The position numbers were made by a program, and so were the translations under genes. From NCBI GenBank assembly GCA_024280395.1, contig JAJRQG010000009.1, forward strand, positions 1-56,640: DNA of 56,640 nucleotides, read 5' to 3'. A model generated the notes under the pieces. That model worked only from the letters and a program-made list of their open reading frames with translations, searched no databases and had not been told where the DNA came from. Below are positions 1-8,980 of the stretch, one piece after another. Position 1 is the first letter of the stretch. Each line of letters begins with the position of its first letter. Origin of the DNA: Gammaproteobacteria bacterium (lineage in GTDB: Bacteria > Pseudomonadota > Gammaproteobacteria > Xanthomonadales > Marinicellaceae).

Positions 1-1
1 A

Positions 2-133
2 CAGGAGTACCTAAATGAATTTTGTTATCGGTTTAACCGAAGATATTGGGAACCACAAATTCCTAATAGGCTATTGACGCTATGTATAGCTAATAGCCGT
101 GTCGGAGTTGTGGAACAGGAATTTAGTGCATAG
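2..133 (+). mobile_element. C-terminal remnant of an IS1595-family transposase
   Basis: The reading frame is open from the window edge to a TAG stop at 131-133 and gives 43 residues. The stretch EFCYRFNRRYW followed by PNRLLTLCIA is the kind of C-terminus I know from IS1595/ISXO2-type DDE transposases (Y-L-x-E-F-x-x-R-F-N-R-R). The start lies outside the window, so whether the element is complete cannot be seen. The stop is only two bases before the ATG of the truncated aminotransferase frame, so the element end must lie at or very near this junction. A 7-bp inverted repeat (69-75 with 92-98) lies inside the frame. The family assignment rests on motif memory, not a search. Confidence 0.7.
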
Positions 134-135
134 CC

Positions 136-447
136 ATGTTAAATTATTTGCGCAGCCTATGGGTAAAAGATGTAGAAAAATTAAACAACATCGAAGTACT
201 GGGTGGTACAGATGAGGCTTCTCGCACAGGTATGGGTTCGTTTAGAGTTAAGGGTAAAACCAGTATTGATGATGCCAAAGCCTTACAATTAAGAATCGAA
301 AAAGAATTTGGTATTTTTACCGTGGTGAGAAAAGGCTTGGCCAGTGGTGGCTGTGTTCGTGTAACACCACAGGTTTTTACCACTCCTGAGGATATTCAGC
401 TGTTGGTCAGTGCCTTGAAAAAAATTGATCAAACTCCATCTAGTTGA
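136..447 (+). pseudogene. Class V aminotransferase, C-terminal fragment
   Basis: This 103-residue frame matches only the C-terminal small domain of class V (isopenicillin N epimerase or cysteine desulfurase-like) PLP aminotransferases. It has a nievlg segment, a strand-helix core, then KGLASGGCVRVTPQ, VFTTPEDIQLLVSALKKI, which is the family's typical R-V-(S/T)-P...T-x-E-(E/D)-I end. The PLP-lysine domain is absent, and the upstream frame is closed by stops within transposase sequence. The simplest reading is a gene cut by an IS1595-type insertion whose 3' end survives. The ATG at 136 is probably fortuitous. Its stop overlaps the region just before msrB, so it was once the upstream neighbour of msrBA. 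Function is presumably lost. Confidence 0.65.
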
Positions 448-449
448 TT

Positions 450-893
450 ATGAAATATACAAAAGACAAAATCGCAATAGACTCATTAAATTCCGAGCAG
501 TTCAGAGTCACCCAAGAAAACGGTACTGAGCATCCTGGGACAGGGCAATACTTACATAATGTTGAGAAAGGCATTTATGTGGATATTGTTTCAGGTGAAC
601 CCTTGTTTGCTTCAGGTGCTAAATTTGATTCAGGCTGTGGTTGGCCAAGTTTTAGCAAACCTATTGTCAACGATTTCGTCAATGAAATTAAAGACAAGTC
701 TTTGGGCATGATTCGTACCGAAGTGCGTTCGCAAAATGGAGACAGTCACTTGGGTCATGTGTTTGAAGATGGACCACAAGAAACAGGTGGGTTGCGTTAT
801 TGCATTAATTCAGCTTCTTTGCGTTTTATCCCCCTTGAAAAAATGCAAGATGAAGGCTATGGTGATTACATTAATCAAGTAGAGAAACAATAA
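450..893 (+). CDS. msrB: Peptide-methionine (R)-S-oxide reductase MsrB
   Basis: Reduces the R-epimer of methionine sulfoxide in oxidised proteins using thioredoxin. It is 147 residues from the ATG at 450; a TTG six bases upstream is possible but less likely. Family motifs are SGCGWPSF (Cys63, the candidate resolving Cys), DSHLGHVF and [11 protein letters not shown] (Cys118, the catalytic Cys). The two CxxC pairs that bind zinc in many MsrB proteins are absent ([10 protein letters not shown] replaces the first), so this is a zinc-free form. There is no signal peptide, so it is cytoplasmic. The stop overlaps the msrA start by one base (TAATG), indicating translational coupling in an msrB-msrA operon. 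Confidence 0.95.
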   Translation: MKYTKDKIAIDSLNSEQFRVTQENGTEHPGTGQYLHNVEKGIYVDIVSGEPLFASGAKFDSGCGWPSFSKPIVNDFVNEIKDKSLGMIRTEVRSQNGDSHLGHVFEDGPQETGGLRYCINSASLRFIPLEKMQDEGYGDYINQVEKQ

Positions 894-1393
894 TGGCACA
901 AGAAAAGGCAGTATTAGCAGGTGGATGTTTTTGGGGCATGCAAGATTTAATCCGTAAACTCGATGGTGTTACATCCACGCGTGTGGGTTATACCGGCGGT
1001 GATGTGCCCAATGCCACTTATAGAAACCACGGATCACATGCTGAGGCTTTAGAAATTGTATTTGACAATGAAGTCATTTTATTTCGCGATATTTTGGCTT
1101 ATTTCTTTCAAATTCATGATCCAAGCACAGAAAATCGTCAAGGCAATGACAGAGGTGAGTCATATCGTTCAGAGGTTTTTTATACCACCGATGAACAAAA
1201 ACTCATGGCATTAAAAACCATCTTAGATGTCAATGCATCAGGATTGTGGCCAGCACCTGCGGTGACCAAAGTAACAAAAGCCAGTGATTTTTGGGAAGCC
1301 GAAATCGAACACCAAGATTATTTAGAACGCATCCCCAATGGTTATACCTGTCATTTTCCGCGTCCTGATTGGGTATTGCCAGATAGTGACTAA
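893..1393 (+). CDS. msrA: Peptide-methionine (S)-S-oxide reductase MsrA
   Basis: Reduces the S-epimer of methionine sulfoxide, complementing MsrB. It has 166 residues, the compact length common in bacteria. The catalytic motif GGCFWG lies at residues 10-15 with Cys12 as nucleophile; [17 protein letters not shown], the substrate-pocket [12 protein letters not shown] and [14 protein letters not shown] are all in place. The Cys in [11 protein letters not shown] is a possible recycling Cys. It has no signal peptide and is cytoplasmic. It is directly coupled to msrB through a one-base overlap. Confidence 0.96.
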   Translation: MAQEKAVLAGGCFWGMQDLIRKLDGVTSTRVGYTGGDVPNATYRNHGSHAEALEIVFDNEVILFRDILAYFFQIHDPSTENRQGNDRGESYRSEVFYTTDEQKLMALKTILDVNASGLWPAPAVTKVTKASDFWEAEIEHQDYLERIPNGYTCHFPRPDWVLPDSD

Positions 1394-1456
1394 TGGTCTA
1401 TTGCTTTCAATTTGAAATTCATATAATATTGATATATCTTTTCCAATGGAAATAAA

Positions 1457-1678
1457 ATGAATAAATTGTTTAAAAACATGAAAACTCATACAAAGATAAT
1501 GGTTTCTTTGTCGTTAATTATTAATATGTTATCTATGATTTTTATGAGAAAAATATTGCAGTCAGACTATTATTATTTGTTTTTCGCAGTTCAACTATTG
1601 GCGGTGGGTTATTTTTTTAAAGTTTTATTCCAGCAGATTAAAACTGACAACCCAAGCCCAAAATCTGGTAAACAATAA
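1457..1678 (+). CDS. Small two-helix membrane protein, unknown
   Basis: A 73-residue protein with two predicted transmembrane segments (about residues 13-30 and 38-58) and a basic N-terminus, ending in a hydrophilic KTDNPSPKSGKQ tail. No family is recognised. Upstream lies TATAAT-like sequence around 1422 and a small palindrome TTCCAATGGAA near 1440, so it may have its own promoter. It sits between msrA and rep on the same strand. Being short, it could be a chance frame, but its hydrophobic layout and position in a clean intergenic space favour a real gene. Confidence 0.6.
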   Translation: MNKLFKNMKTHTKIMVSLSLIINMLSMIFMRKILQSDYYYLFFAVQLLAVGYFFKVLFQQIKTDNPSPKSGKQ

Positions 1679-1687
1679 TCAAATTTC

Positions 1688-1696
1688 TGTTATAAT
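1688..1696 (+). promoter_or_regulatory. Extended -10 promoter candidate for rep
   Basis: TG-T-TATAAT gives a perfect -10 hexamer with an extended TGn, 32 bases before the rep ATG. No good -35 is seen at the expected place, which fits an extended -10 promoter. Confidence 0.4.
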
Positions 1697-1728
1697 CTTT
1701 CGCTTTATTTTCAAAAGTAAATCATTTC

Positions 1729-3717
1729 ATGCTCAACCTTCAACAACAATCCGCAGTAACTTACTGCGATGGTGCTTTATTGGTGCTTGCCGGTGCGGGT
1801 TGTGGAAAAACGCGGGTGATTACTGAGAAAATTGCTTATTTAATCAAAAGCAATATTGCCACTCACCACAATATATTTGCCATTACTTTTACCAACAAAG
1901 CAGCCAAGGAAATGGCTCAGCGTGCCAATAAAATGGTGTTTTTGCCCGAAATAGATGGTAAGCGTGAACGACTTAATATTTCCACATTTCATGCCTTGGG
2001 CATGCGCATTATTCGTGAAGAAATCAAACACTCCCCTTATCGCTATGGGTTCAGTATTTTTGACAGTTCAGAAACCCACAATATTGTTAAAGATCTATTG
2101 CCCAAAGGTTCCAATCGTGAACAAATCAATACCATTCAGTGGCAAATTTCGGCTTGGAAAAATGAAGGGCTAAAAGCCGATGAACTTGATACATCATTTA
2201 TGTTGGCACAAGAAGTGTATAAGCAATACGAACAAAGATTGATTGATTTCAATGCCTTGGATTTTGATGATTTGATTCTACAAACCTTAAGTTTGTTACA
2301 AACCGATGGAGAAGTGTTAAAGCGCTGGCAGGAGAAGATGAAATTTGTGTTGGTGGACGAATACCAAGATACCAATGGCTCACAATACCGTTTGCTGAAA
2401 ATGTTGGTTGGACAACACCGCAATATTATTTGTGTGGGTGATGACGACCAGTCGATTTATGGTTGGCGTGGAGCGCAAGCCGAAAACTTGAATATCCTAC
2501 AACAAGATTTCCCTGAGCTAAAAGTCGTAAAGCTAGAACAAAACTACCGTTCAACCCAAACCATATTGGGTGCGGCGCATGATGTGATTAAGCAAAATCC
2601 ACACGAGTTTGAAAAGAAGCTGTGGAGCGACTTGGGCTCGGGTGATTTAATAAAAATAGCGGCTTTTAATTCGCCTGAAGAAGAGTCTTTACAATTGTCC
2701 GCCGAGATTGATTACCAGCGTATTTTAAAGAAAAATAATTTTGCCGATTACGCCGTTTTGTATCGCTCCAATCATCAGGCTAAATTAGTCGAACAAGTTT
2801 TTCGCAGCAACAATATTCCCTATGTGATGAGTGGTGGTCGTTCATTTTTTGATTTCGCCGAAATCAAAGATTTGATGGCCTATATTCGATTATTGTGTAA
2901 CCCAAAAGACAACGCAGCATTTTTACGCATTGTTAATGTTCCCCGTCGTGGTATAGGGTCAAGTTCATTGGCAAAACTGGCACAAAGTGCAGAACATGCA
3001 CACATCAGTTATTTTAAGGCATCAGGAAACGATGGTGTGTTGTCCTCATTGCCTACAAGAACATCGCAAAAGCTCAAAGAATTTCATGGTCATATGTTGA
3101 AGCTACAAAAGAAAGTAGTCGCCAACATGAACGCTGACAAGATTGTTGATGAATTGGTACATGATATTGACTATATCGCATGGATTGCACAAACCAGCAA
3201 AGACAAAGTGTCAAAACATAGCCGCACAAAATTGGTGTTTGATTTCCAAAAATGGATGCGTGCCTTTACCAAAGACAAGGACATGACCTTGATTGATGCA
3301 GTTGCTCAAATGACTTTGCAGACCAACAAAGACGACGCCAATAATGAAGATGCGGTACAAATGATGACATTACACGCCGCCAAGGGCTTGGAGTTCCAAA
3401 ATGTTTATATGGTTGGCGTTGAAGAAGGCATTTTACCGCACCGCAATTCCATTGAAGAAGAAACCGTAGAGGAAGAACGCCGCTTGATGTACGTAGGCAT
3501 GACAAGGGCCATGAAAAACCTCACCATTAGCTATGTCAAAAAGCGCAAGAATAGATTTGCCCAAGACGACAATTGTGATGTTGGTCCCAGTCGTTTCTTA
3601 GACGAACTTCCTCAAAAATACATCAGTGGATATGGTCAAGTGACCAAAGAATCCGAAGAAAAACAACAAGAAAATAAGAGAGGACATTTGGCTGCATTGA
3701 GAGCCATGTTGGAATAA
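1729..3717 (+). CDS. rep: ATP-dependent DNA helicase Rep (UvrD/Rep superfamily 1)
   Basis: A 3'-5' DNA helicase that helps replication forks pass protein roadblocks and takes part in restart. It is 662 residues, close to the 673 of E. coli Rep. Superfamily 1 motifs run in order: LNLQQQSAV (Q motif), AGAGCGKT (Walker A, with Cys where Ser is usual), VDEYQDTN (motif II), DDDQSIYGWRGA (III), QNYRS (IV), TLHAAKGLEFQNVYMVG (V) and EEERRLMYVGMTRA (VI). The short N-terminus starting directly at LNLQQQ and the total length favour Rep over UvrD or PcrA. It is likely transcribed from its own extended -10 promoter. Confidence 0.93.
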   Translation: MLNLQQQSAVTYCDGALLVLAGAGCGKTRVITEKIAYLIKSNIATHHNIFAITFTNKAAKEMAQRANKMVFLPEIDGKRERLNISTFHALGMRIIREEIKHSPYRYGFSIFDSSETHNIVKDLLPKGSNREQINTIQWQISAWKNEGLKADELDTSFMLAQEVYKQYEQRLIDFNALDFDDLILQTLSLLQTDGEVLKRWQEKMKFVLVDEYQDTNGSQYRLLKMLVGQHRNIICVGDDDQSIYGWRGAQAENLNILQQDFPELKVVKLEQNYRSTQTILGAAHDVIKQNPHEFEKKLWSDLGSGDLIKIAAFNSPEEESLQLSAEIDYQRILKKNNFADYAVLYRSNHQAKLVEQVFRSNNIPYVMSGGRSFFDFAEIKDLMAYIRLLCNPKDNAAFLRIVNVPRRGIGSSSLAKLAQSAEHAHISYFKASGNDGVLSSLPTRTSQKLKEFHGHMLKLQKKVVANMNADKIVDELVHDIDYIAWIAQTSKDKVSKHSRTKLVFDFQKWMRAFTKDKDMTLIDAVAQMTLQTNKDDANNEDAVQMMTLHAAKGLEFQNVYMVGVEEGILPHRNSIEEETVEEERRLMYVGMTRAMKNLTISYVKKRKNRFAQDDNCDVGPSRFLDELPQKYISGYGQVTKESEEKQQENKRGHLAALRAMLE

Positions 3718-3731
3718 AATAAGAATTCCAT

Positions 3732-3795
3732 ACAGAATTTAGGCACTGCCATAAAATGATGGTAGTTTATGATAGCGCCTAAGGATGAATTCTGT
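3732..3795. repeat. Composite imperfect hairpin between convergent genes
   Basis: An outer stem ACAGAATT (3732-3739) pairs with AATTCTGT (3788-3795). An inner TAGGC (3740-3744) pairs with GCCTA (3777-3781), and an apical ACTGCCAT/ATGGTAGT pair is nearly complementary. There is no T-run, so this is not a standard intrinsic terminator. It lies between the converging rep and the anchored protein gene, where it could end or protect transcripts from both sides. Confidence 0.45.
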
Positions 3796-3816
3796 TAAAT
3801 TTCTATGCAGTAAAAT

Positions 3817-5136
3817 CTAAAGCTTTACATTACATTTCGTATAATTGGCATCTAGGCATTCAAACTCAACAGTATTTTTCTCTTTATCAAAATCAAAAGG
3901 ATTTCCTGTGTAATTATTTTTTATTGTAGAGTTCGAGATGTATTCAGTTACGTTGTTGGGTTGATTGCTCGTTAATTGCAATTGTAATTTGACAAGGTTA
4001 AATATGTTGTTTAAATCATGTACTCTGACAGCATAGTTCCAACAATTGTCACAAAAGTTATAGGCTATCATAGACTTGCCTGTGAAGTTATATAAGCTCG
4101 TTGGATTGTAGCTTATTAATGCATTTTTTTGTTTGTTGAACTTTTCCATGTAGTTAGTTTTTACGGCTTGGTAGATTTCTTTCGATGACATTTTGCTAAG
4201 AAAAACATTTGGCTCGGTAAAATATTTGTAGAGCAGATTGTGGTGTGAATTTTTTTGCAACAGAAATGTACTGAAATCTTTATCAAAGGGTTTTAATGCA
4301 TTTATTGCTTTAAACATGGCTCGTGATTCAGAGATGTAACTGTCGCTTATGTCCAGTGCTTGAGCAGAAAGTGGCGTTAATATTGACTGGATTAAATCAA
4401 TTTGTTCTGTATTGGGCTGGTTGTTGCGCAGATAAGTGGATAGATAATCTAAATTGTTTCTAATGTTGGCTTGCGCAATCATTTTATCGATGATCATTTC
4501 TCCATCTTCCAACACCATTTTCCAAAATTTAATCTCTTTTCCAATGTACAACAAAAAATCTGTTTTGTCGGTTGCGTTGTAACGCTGTGCTAAACTTATA
4601 TTACCAAGTCTCAACAATAAAAGATAAGAAGGGAGAGGTGTGCCAATGGTCATGTCATTAAAGTTAGTATAATAAGGCAGGTTTAAAACTTCATTGTAAC
4701 GATGTAACATTAATGAGAGTCTTTTATCATTGTCTGGTGAGTTAAACAACAACTGGCTTAATTCGAGCAAACAATCATTTTCGTCGCGTGAATTGCAAGC
4801 ACCATATTTTTCCAACCATGGTTCGTCAATGTTATCTTTTATACCAAGTATTTCCCTAGATTCGTCATCTCCTAAGTTGTCATTCCCTTTCTTGCGATTT
4901 TTTTGGTAGCGAGTTATTAGTGCATGTCCTGTTTTAATGATGTTTTTGTTTGAATCTGCATTGAGCCCCATAATGGCATAATAGGCATTGCCATCAGTTT
5001 TTGGTATGGGTTTAACTTGCATTATTTCAGTTATTGCAGGATTTAATTTTTCATCAAAGGGTGATGTGTTAATAATAAGTACAAAAGCGATAAATAGGCC
5101 AATGATTAATAATAGTATTTTAAATTGTCTTTTCAT
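3817..5136 (-). CDS. Membrane-anchored periplasmic protein of unknown function
   Basis: A 439-residue protein with an N-terminal hydrophobic segment (about residues 6-23) after a basic MKRQFK start, so it is a signal anchor or signal peptide with the rest outside the cytoplasm. The segment DGNAYYAIMGLNA after the anchor recalls uncharacterised gammaproteobacterial proteins, but I cannot name a family. Several Cys occur in pairs (FCDNC, ECLD...KCN), compatible with disulfides in the periplasm. It is transcribed divergently from a transmembrane winged-helix regulator, 125 bp away, with three direct repeats between them. That makes it a plausible target of the regulator; this is inference from position. 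Confidence 0.75.
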   Translation of the reverse strand: MKRQFKILLLIIGLFIAFVLIINTSPFDEKLNPAITEIMQVKPIPKTDGNAYYAIMGLNADSNKNIIKTGHALITRYQKNRKKGNDNLGDDESREILGIKDNIDEPWLEKYGACNSRDENDCLLELSQLLFNSPDNDKRLSLMLHRYNEVLNLPYYTNFNDMTIGTPLPSYLLLLRLGNISLAQRYNATDKTDFLLYIGKEIKFWKMVLEDGEMIIDKMIAQANIRNNLDYLSTYLRNNQPNTEQIDLIQSILTPLSAQALDISDSYISESRAMFKAINALKPFDKDFSTFLLQKNSHHNLLYKYFTEPNVFLSKMSSKEIYQAVKTNYMEKFNKQKNALISYNPTSLYNFTGKSMIAYNFCDNCWNYAVRVHDLNNIFNLVKLQLQLTSNQPNNVTEYISNSTIKNNYTGNPFDFDKEKNTVEFECLDANYTKCNVKL

Positions 5137-5199
5137 GAGGTTCTCAATGTTGTTTTGATGAACCTATTGTATTTTAATAGATAAATTTCTACCTGAGTT

Positions 5200-5227
5200 A
5201 AACATGGGTAAAACATTGGTAAAACAT
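5200..5227. promoter_or_regulatory. Three direct repeats with 11-bp period, candidate operator
   Basis: The core AAACAT occurs at 5200-5205, 5211-5216 and 5222-5227, each time within a longer TAAA(A)CATGGG-like unit and exactly 11 bp apart. OmpR/PhoB-type winged-helix proteins bind head-to-tail direct repeats with 11-bp spacing. The array lies between two divergent genes, 35 bp before the ATG of a protein of that DNA-binding class. Autoregulation and control of the opposite gene are inferred. Confidence 0.5.
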
Positions 5228-5261
5228 GAGTGAATGAAAAATCAACACTTTTACTGTTACA

Positions 5262-6098
5262 ATGGGTTGCATGAGTAATAGTTCGGAATCTAAACCCATC
5301 CAATGTGGAGAATTAACCATATTGCCTAAATTGGGAAGAGTGGAGGCGGCAGACAAATCAATACGTCTTGGCCCTGTCAATATGCGTGTGCTGGTATTGC
5401 TTGTTGAAAATCAAGGGCAGGTTGTTGCACGCAATAAAATATTCGACTCGGTATGGATCAATCAAGTAGTGAGCGATGACACCTTAACACGTTGTATTTC
5501 AGATCTAAGAACTCAACTTGGCAAGCTAGTTGGTGAGACAAAGCTAATAGAAACCATCCCTAAACAGGGGTATCAGTGGATATCAACCATTGACAAGCCC
5601 TTACAAAAAACAACTGTACAAAAAGGCAAGAAAAAAGGGTTTATTCAATTTACATTTTTGTTAGTAATTGGGTTGATGGTTTTATCAACAACTTTTTTGT
5701 GGGTTGCCAATCACTTAATTGGGTCCGATAAAATAAAAATAGCCTTAATGCCACTTCAGACAACGTCTGTTAATCAGGAGCTTTCTATAGATGTTGGAGA
5801 GTTGTTGCGGGAAAATATTTTAAAAAACAAGAAAATAGGATATTTGTCAACATCGGTATTAAAAAACGTGAGTGGCAATAATTTCTCATACTTATCAAAA
5901 GAGTATGGCGCAGAATGGATTATTGAGTGGAAGATAAGAAGTATGGACGATTCCGAAATAATCAATTTGAGCCTGGTAGATGCTCGTACAGCATTGGTGG
6001 TTCACTCTGTGAATGCAGGAATTAACCGGAACACAGTCAAAATTAAAGCAATATGCGATAATTTTATTAAGGATGTTGAACGGTATTTGGGGCTATAA
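5262..6098 (+). CDS. Transmembrane winged-helix transcriptional regulator (CadC/ToxR-like)
   Basis: A 278-residue one-component regulator. Residues about 12-108 form an OmpR/PhoB-type winged helix (LGPVNMRVLVLLVENQGQVV, then DDTLTRCISDLRTQLG recognition helix, then IETIPKQGYQW wing). A basic linker KGKKKG and a transmembrane helix (about 127-149) follow, then about 125 periplasmic residues that I cannot assign. This layout matches CadC/ToxR proteins that read a periplasmic signal and bind DNA from the membrane. The ATG at 5271 (Met4) is an alternative start. It is divergent from the anchored protein gene; the 11-bp repeats between them are a likely binding site. The signal is unknown. Confidence 0.85.
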   Translation: MGCMSNSSESKPIQCGELTILPKLGRVEAADKSIRLGPVNMRVLVLLVENQGQVVARNKIFDSVWINQVVSDDTLTRCISDLRTQLGKLVGETKLIETIPKQGYQWISTIDKPLQKTTVQKGKKKGFIQFTFLLVIGLMVLSTTFLWVANHLIGSDKIKIALMPLQTTSVNQELSIDVGELLRENILKNKKIGYLSTSVLKNVSGNNFSYLSKEYGAEWIIEWKIRSMDDSEIINLSLVDARTALVVHSVNAGINRNTVKIKAICDNFIKDVERYLGL

Positions 6099-6160
6099 AC
6101 TGCAATGAAGCCCATTCAAAATCCAATTTTCAAAAAACGGTATATTATTAACTTCTAATG

Positions 6161-6189
6161 TTGCTTTAAATAAACTAACCTTATATAAT
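6161..6189 (+). promoter_or_regulatory. Sigma-70 promoter of the atp operon
   Basis: TTGCTT (6161-6166), a 17-bp spacer and a perfect TATAAT (6184-6189) lie about 65 bp before atpI. The -35 is weak and the -10 is consensus. Confidence 0.6.
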
Positions 6190-6250
6190 GCACCGGCTTT
6201 TAGTAAGGGCAATTGTTTCTTGGTGTGTGATAATTAAGGAGCAGCGAGAA

Positions 6251-6259
6251 ATGTTATGA
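6251..6259 (+). promoter_or_regulatory. Two-codon upstream frame overlapping the atpI start
   Basis: ATG-TTA-TGA lies at 6251-6259. Its stop overlaps the atpI ATG (6256) as ATGA. The Shine-Dalgarno-like AAGGAG at 6237-6242 is spaced 8 bases from this ATG but 13 from the atpI ATG, so ribosomes may load at the minimal frame and restart at atpI. Confidence 0.35.
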
Positions 6260-6636
6260 CGTCACAACCATCACTTTCAGAAGTGAGAAAAGTAGTTTTT
6301 TTATTGCCGGTATGGCAATTGTTTTTGGGTGTTGTTGTTGGTCTTGTGTTTTTCCTTATGGCGGGAGCCCATGCTGGAATAGCGAGCTTTTTTGGAGCCA
6401 GCATAAGTTTTGCAGGAAGCTTGGTTTTTGCATTTGTTGTCTTTGGATTGGGCAATCAATCATCAGAAAACATGATGAGAAAAATGTTTCGAGCAGAAGC
6501 TTTTAAAATATTAACCATAGCGATTATGTTTTATGTGGCGTTTGCAAAACTGGGATTACCATTTTTGCCAGTAATAGTAGGATTTATGGTTACATTGATT
6601 GTTTTCTTTGTAGCACTGTTAACAGTATTTAGATAA
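6256..6636 (+). CDS. atpI: ATP synthase protein I
   Basis: First gene of the atp operon. AtpI is a small membrane protein that assists assembly of the c-ring but is not part of the final enzyme. The product is 126 residues with four hydrophobic segments (about 15-36, 40-62, 75-95 and 98-124), the usual AtpI layout, and an AGAHAGIASFFGASISFAGS segment typical of the gammaproteobacterial family. It is followed by atpB after 23 bp. The start is at the overlap with a two-codon upstream frame, with AAGGAG 13 bases upstream. Confidence 0.88.
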   Translation: MTSQPSLSEVRKVVFLLPVWQLFLGVVVGLVFFLMAGAHAGIASFFGASISFAGSLVFAFVVFGLGNQSSENMMRKMFRAEAFKILTIAIMFYVAFAKLGLPFLPVIVGFMVTLIVFFVALLTVFR

Positions 6637-6647
6637 TAAGAGTTTAA

Positions 6648-7505
<858 letters not shown>

Positions 7506-7561
7506 CAATACAAATTATTACAAACAGTTTATTTTTTAAATATTTCGTCAAAAACAATTAA

Positions 7562-7849
<288 letters not shown>

Positions 7850-7904
7850 GCAAACTAAAATTAAGTCTTTATATTAATTAACTTATTTTTAGGAGAATAT
7901 CGCA

Positions 7905-8375
7905 ATGAATATAGGTATCACTTTAATCATCCAAATGGTGGTTTTCATCGTGGTTGTATTAATCACCATGAAATACATCTGGCCTGTAATATTGGGTGCA
8001 ATGGAAGAACGTGAAAAACTAATCGCTGATGGTCTTGCTGCTTCTGATGAAGCAGAAATTGCTTTAAAAAAAGCACAAGATGAAGCCGATGGCATCGTAA
8101 ACGAGGCCAAAGGCGTTGCTACTGAAGTTAGAGAGTCTGCTAACAAAATGGCAAACAAGATCAAAGATCAAGCAAAATCAGATGCTATTGCTGAGAAAGA
8201 ACGCCAAATGGCATCGGCTGTTGCAGAGATTGAACAAGAAGCCAATCGTGCCAAAGAGGAATTACGTAAACAAGTTTCTACATTGGCTCTTGCGGGTGCG
8301 GAAAAATTGTTAAACAAAGAGGTGGATCCAAAAGTTCACGCAGATTTGTTAAACGACTTGGTTAAAGAGATTTAA
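7905..8375 (+). CDS. atpF: F1Fo ATP synthase subunit b
   Basis: Peripheral-stalk subunit of 156 residues, the same length as E. coli AtpF. One N-terminal membrane helix (about 5-27) precedes a long charged helix rich in Ala, Lys and Glu (residues about 30-140) that dimerises as a coiled coil and binds subunit delta. AGGAG sits ahead of the start. The stop is two bases before the atpH ATG, so the two stator genes are probably translationally coupled. Confidence 0.97.
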   Translation: MNIGITLIIQMVVFIVVVLITMKYIWPVILGAMEEREKLIADGLAASDEAEIALKKAQDEADGIVNEAKGVATEVRESANKMANKIKDQAKSDAIAEKERQMASAVAEIEQEANRAKEELRKQVSTLALAGAEKLLNKEVDPKVHADLLNDLVKEI

Positions 8376-8377
8376 TC

Positions 8378-8905
8378 ATGGCTGAATACGTCACGCTCGC
8401 ACGACCTTATGCCAAAGCGGCTTTTGATTATGCAAAAGGTGCTGGTTTGGTTGATTCTTGGTTGAAGCAATTAACAGTATCAGCTGGTCTAGCATCGGTT
8501 GATAAAGTATCTGCATCTTTTTCATCGCCTGAGAAAGACAACAGTCAGTTGGTTGGTATGTTGGCAGGAATAGATGCTGATGCTGGTTATACAAACTTGA
8601 TACAACTAATGGCAGACAATAATCGATTAGCATTATTGCCAGATGTCATTAATGTATATAAGTATATCAGTGAGCAAGATGCAAAAGCCTTGAGTGCCGA
8701 TGTATTTACTGCTGCTGAACTTGATCAAAAGCAACTCGAAAGCATAAGTGCTTCGTTGTCAAAAAGAACAGGCAAAACGGTCAATCTTACCCAACATATA
8801 GATAAGTCGCTACTTAGTGGTGCACGTATTGTTGCTGGAGATTTGGTCATTGACGGTTCTTTGAAGGCTAAATTAGCTAAATTAAAAACAGAGCTTTTAA
8901 ATTAA
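8378..8905 (+). CDS. atpH: F1Fo ATP synthase subunit delta
   Basis: Links the peripheral stalk to the top of the F1 head. It has 175 residues, the normal length. The N-terminal VTLARPYAKAAFDYA is the family signature (A-R-P-Y-A-K-A-x-F), and the C-terminus has the LLSGARIVAGDLVIDGSLKAKLAKL segment conserved in delta/OSCP proteins. It starts two bases after atpF. Confidence 0.97.
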   Translation: MAEYVTLARPYAKAAFDYAKGAGLVDSWLKQLTVSAGLASVDKVSASFSSPEKDNSQLVGMLAGIDADAGYTNLIQLMADNNRLALLPDVINVYKYISEQDAKALSADVFTAAELDQKQLESISASLSKRTGKTVNLTQHIDKSLLSGARIVAGDLVIDGSLKAKLAKLKTELLN

Positions 8906-8980
8906 TAAAGACCTGTCTTAAATAATATTAAACAACGAGTTGTTCAGTTGAATAACTCATAATTGGAAAGAGGACTCACA

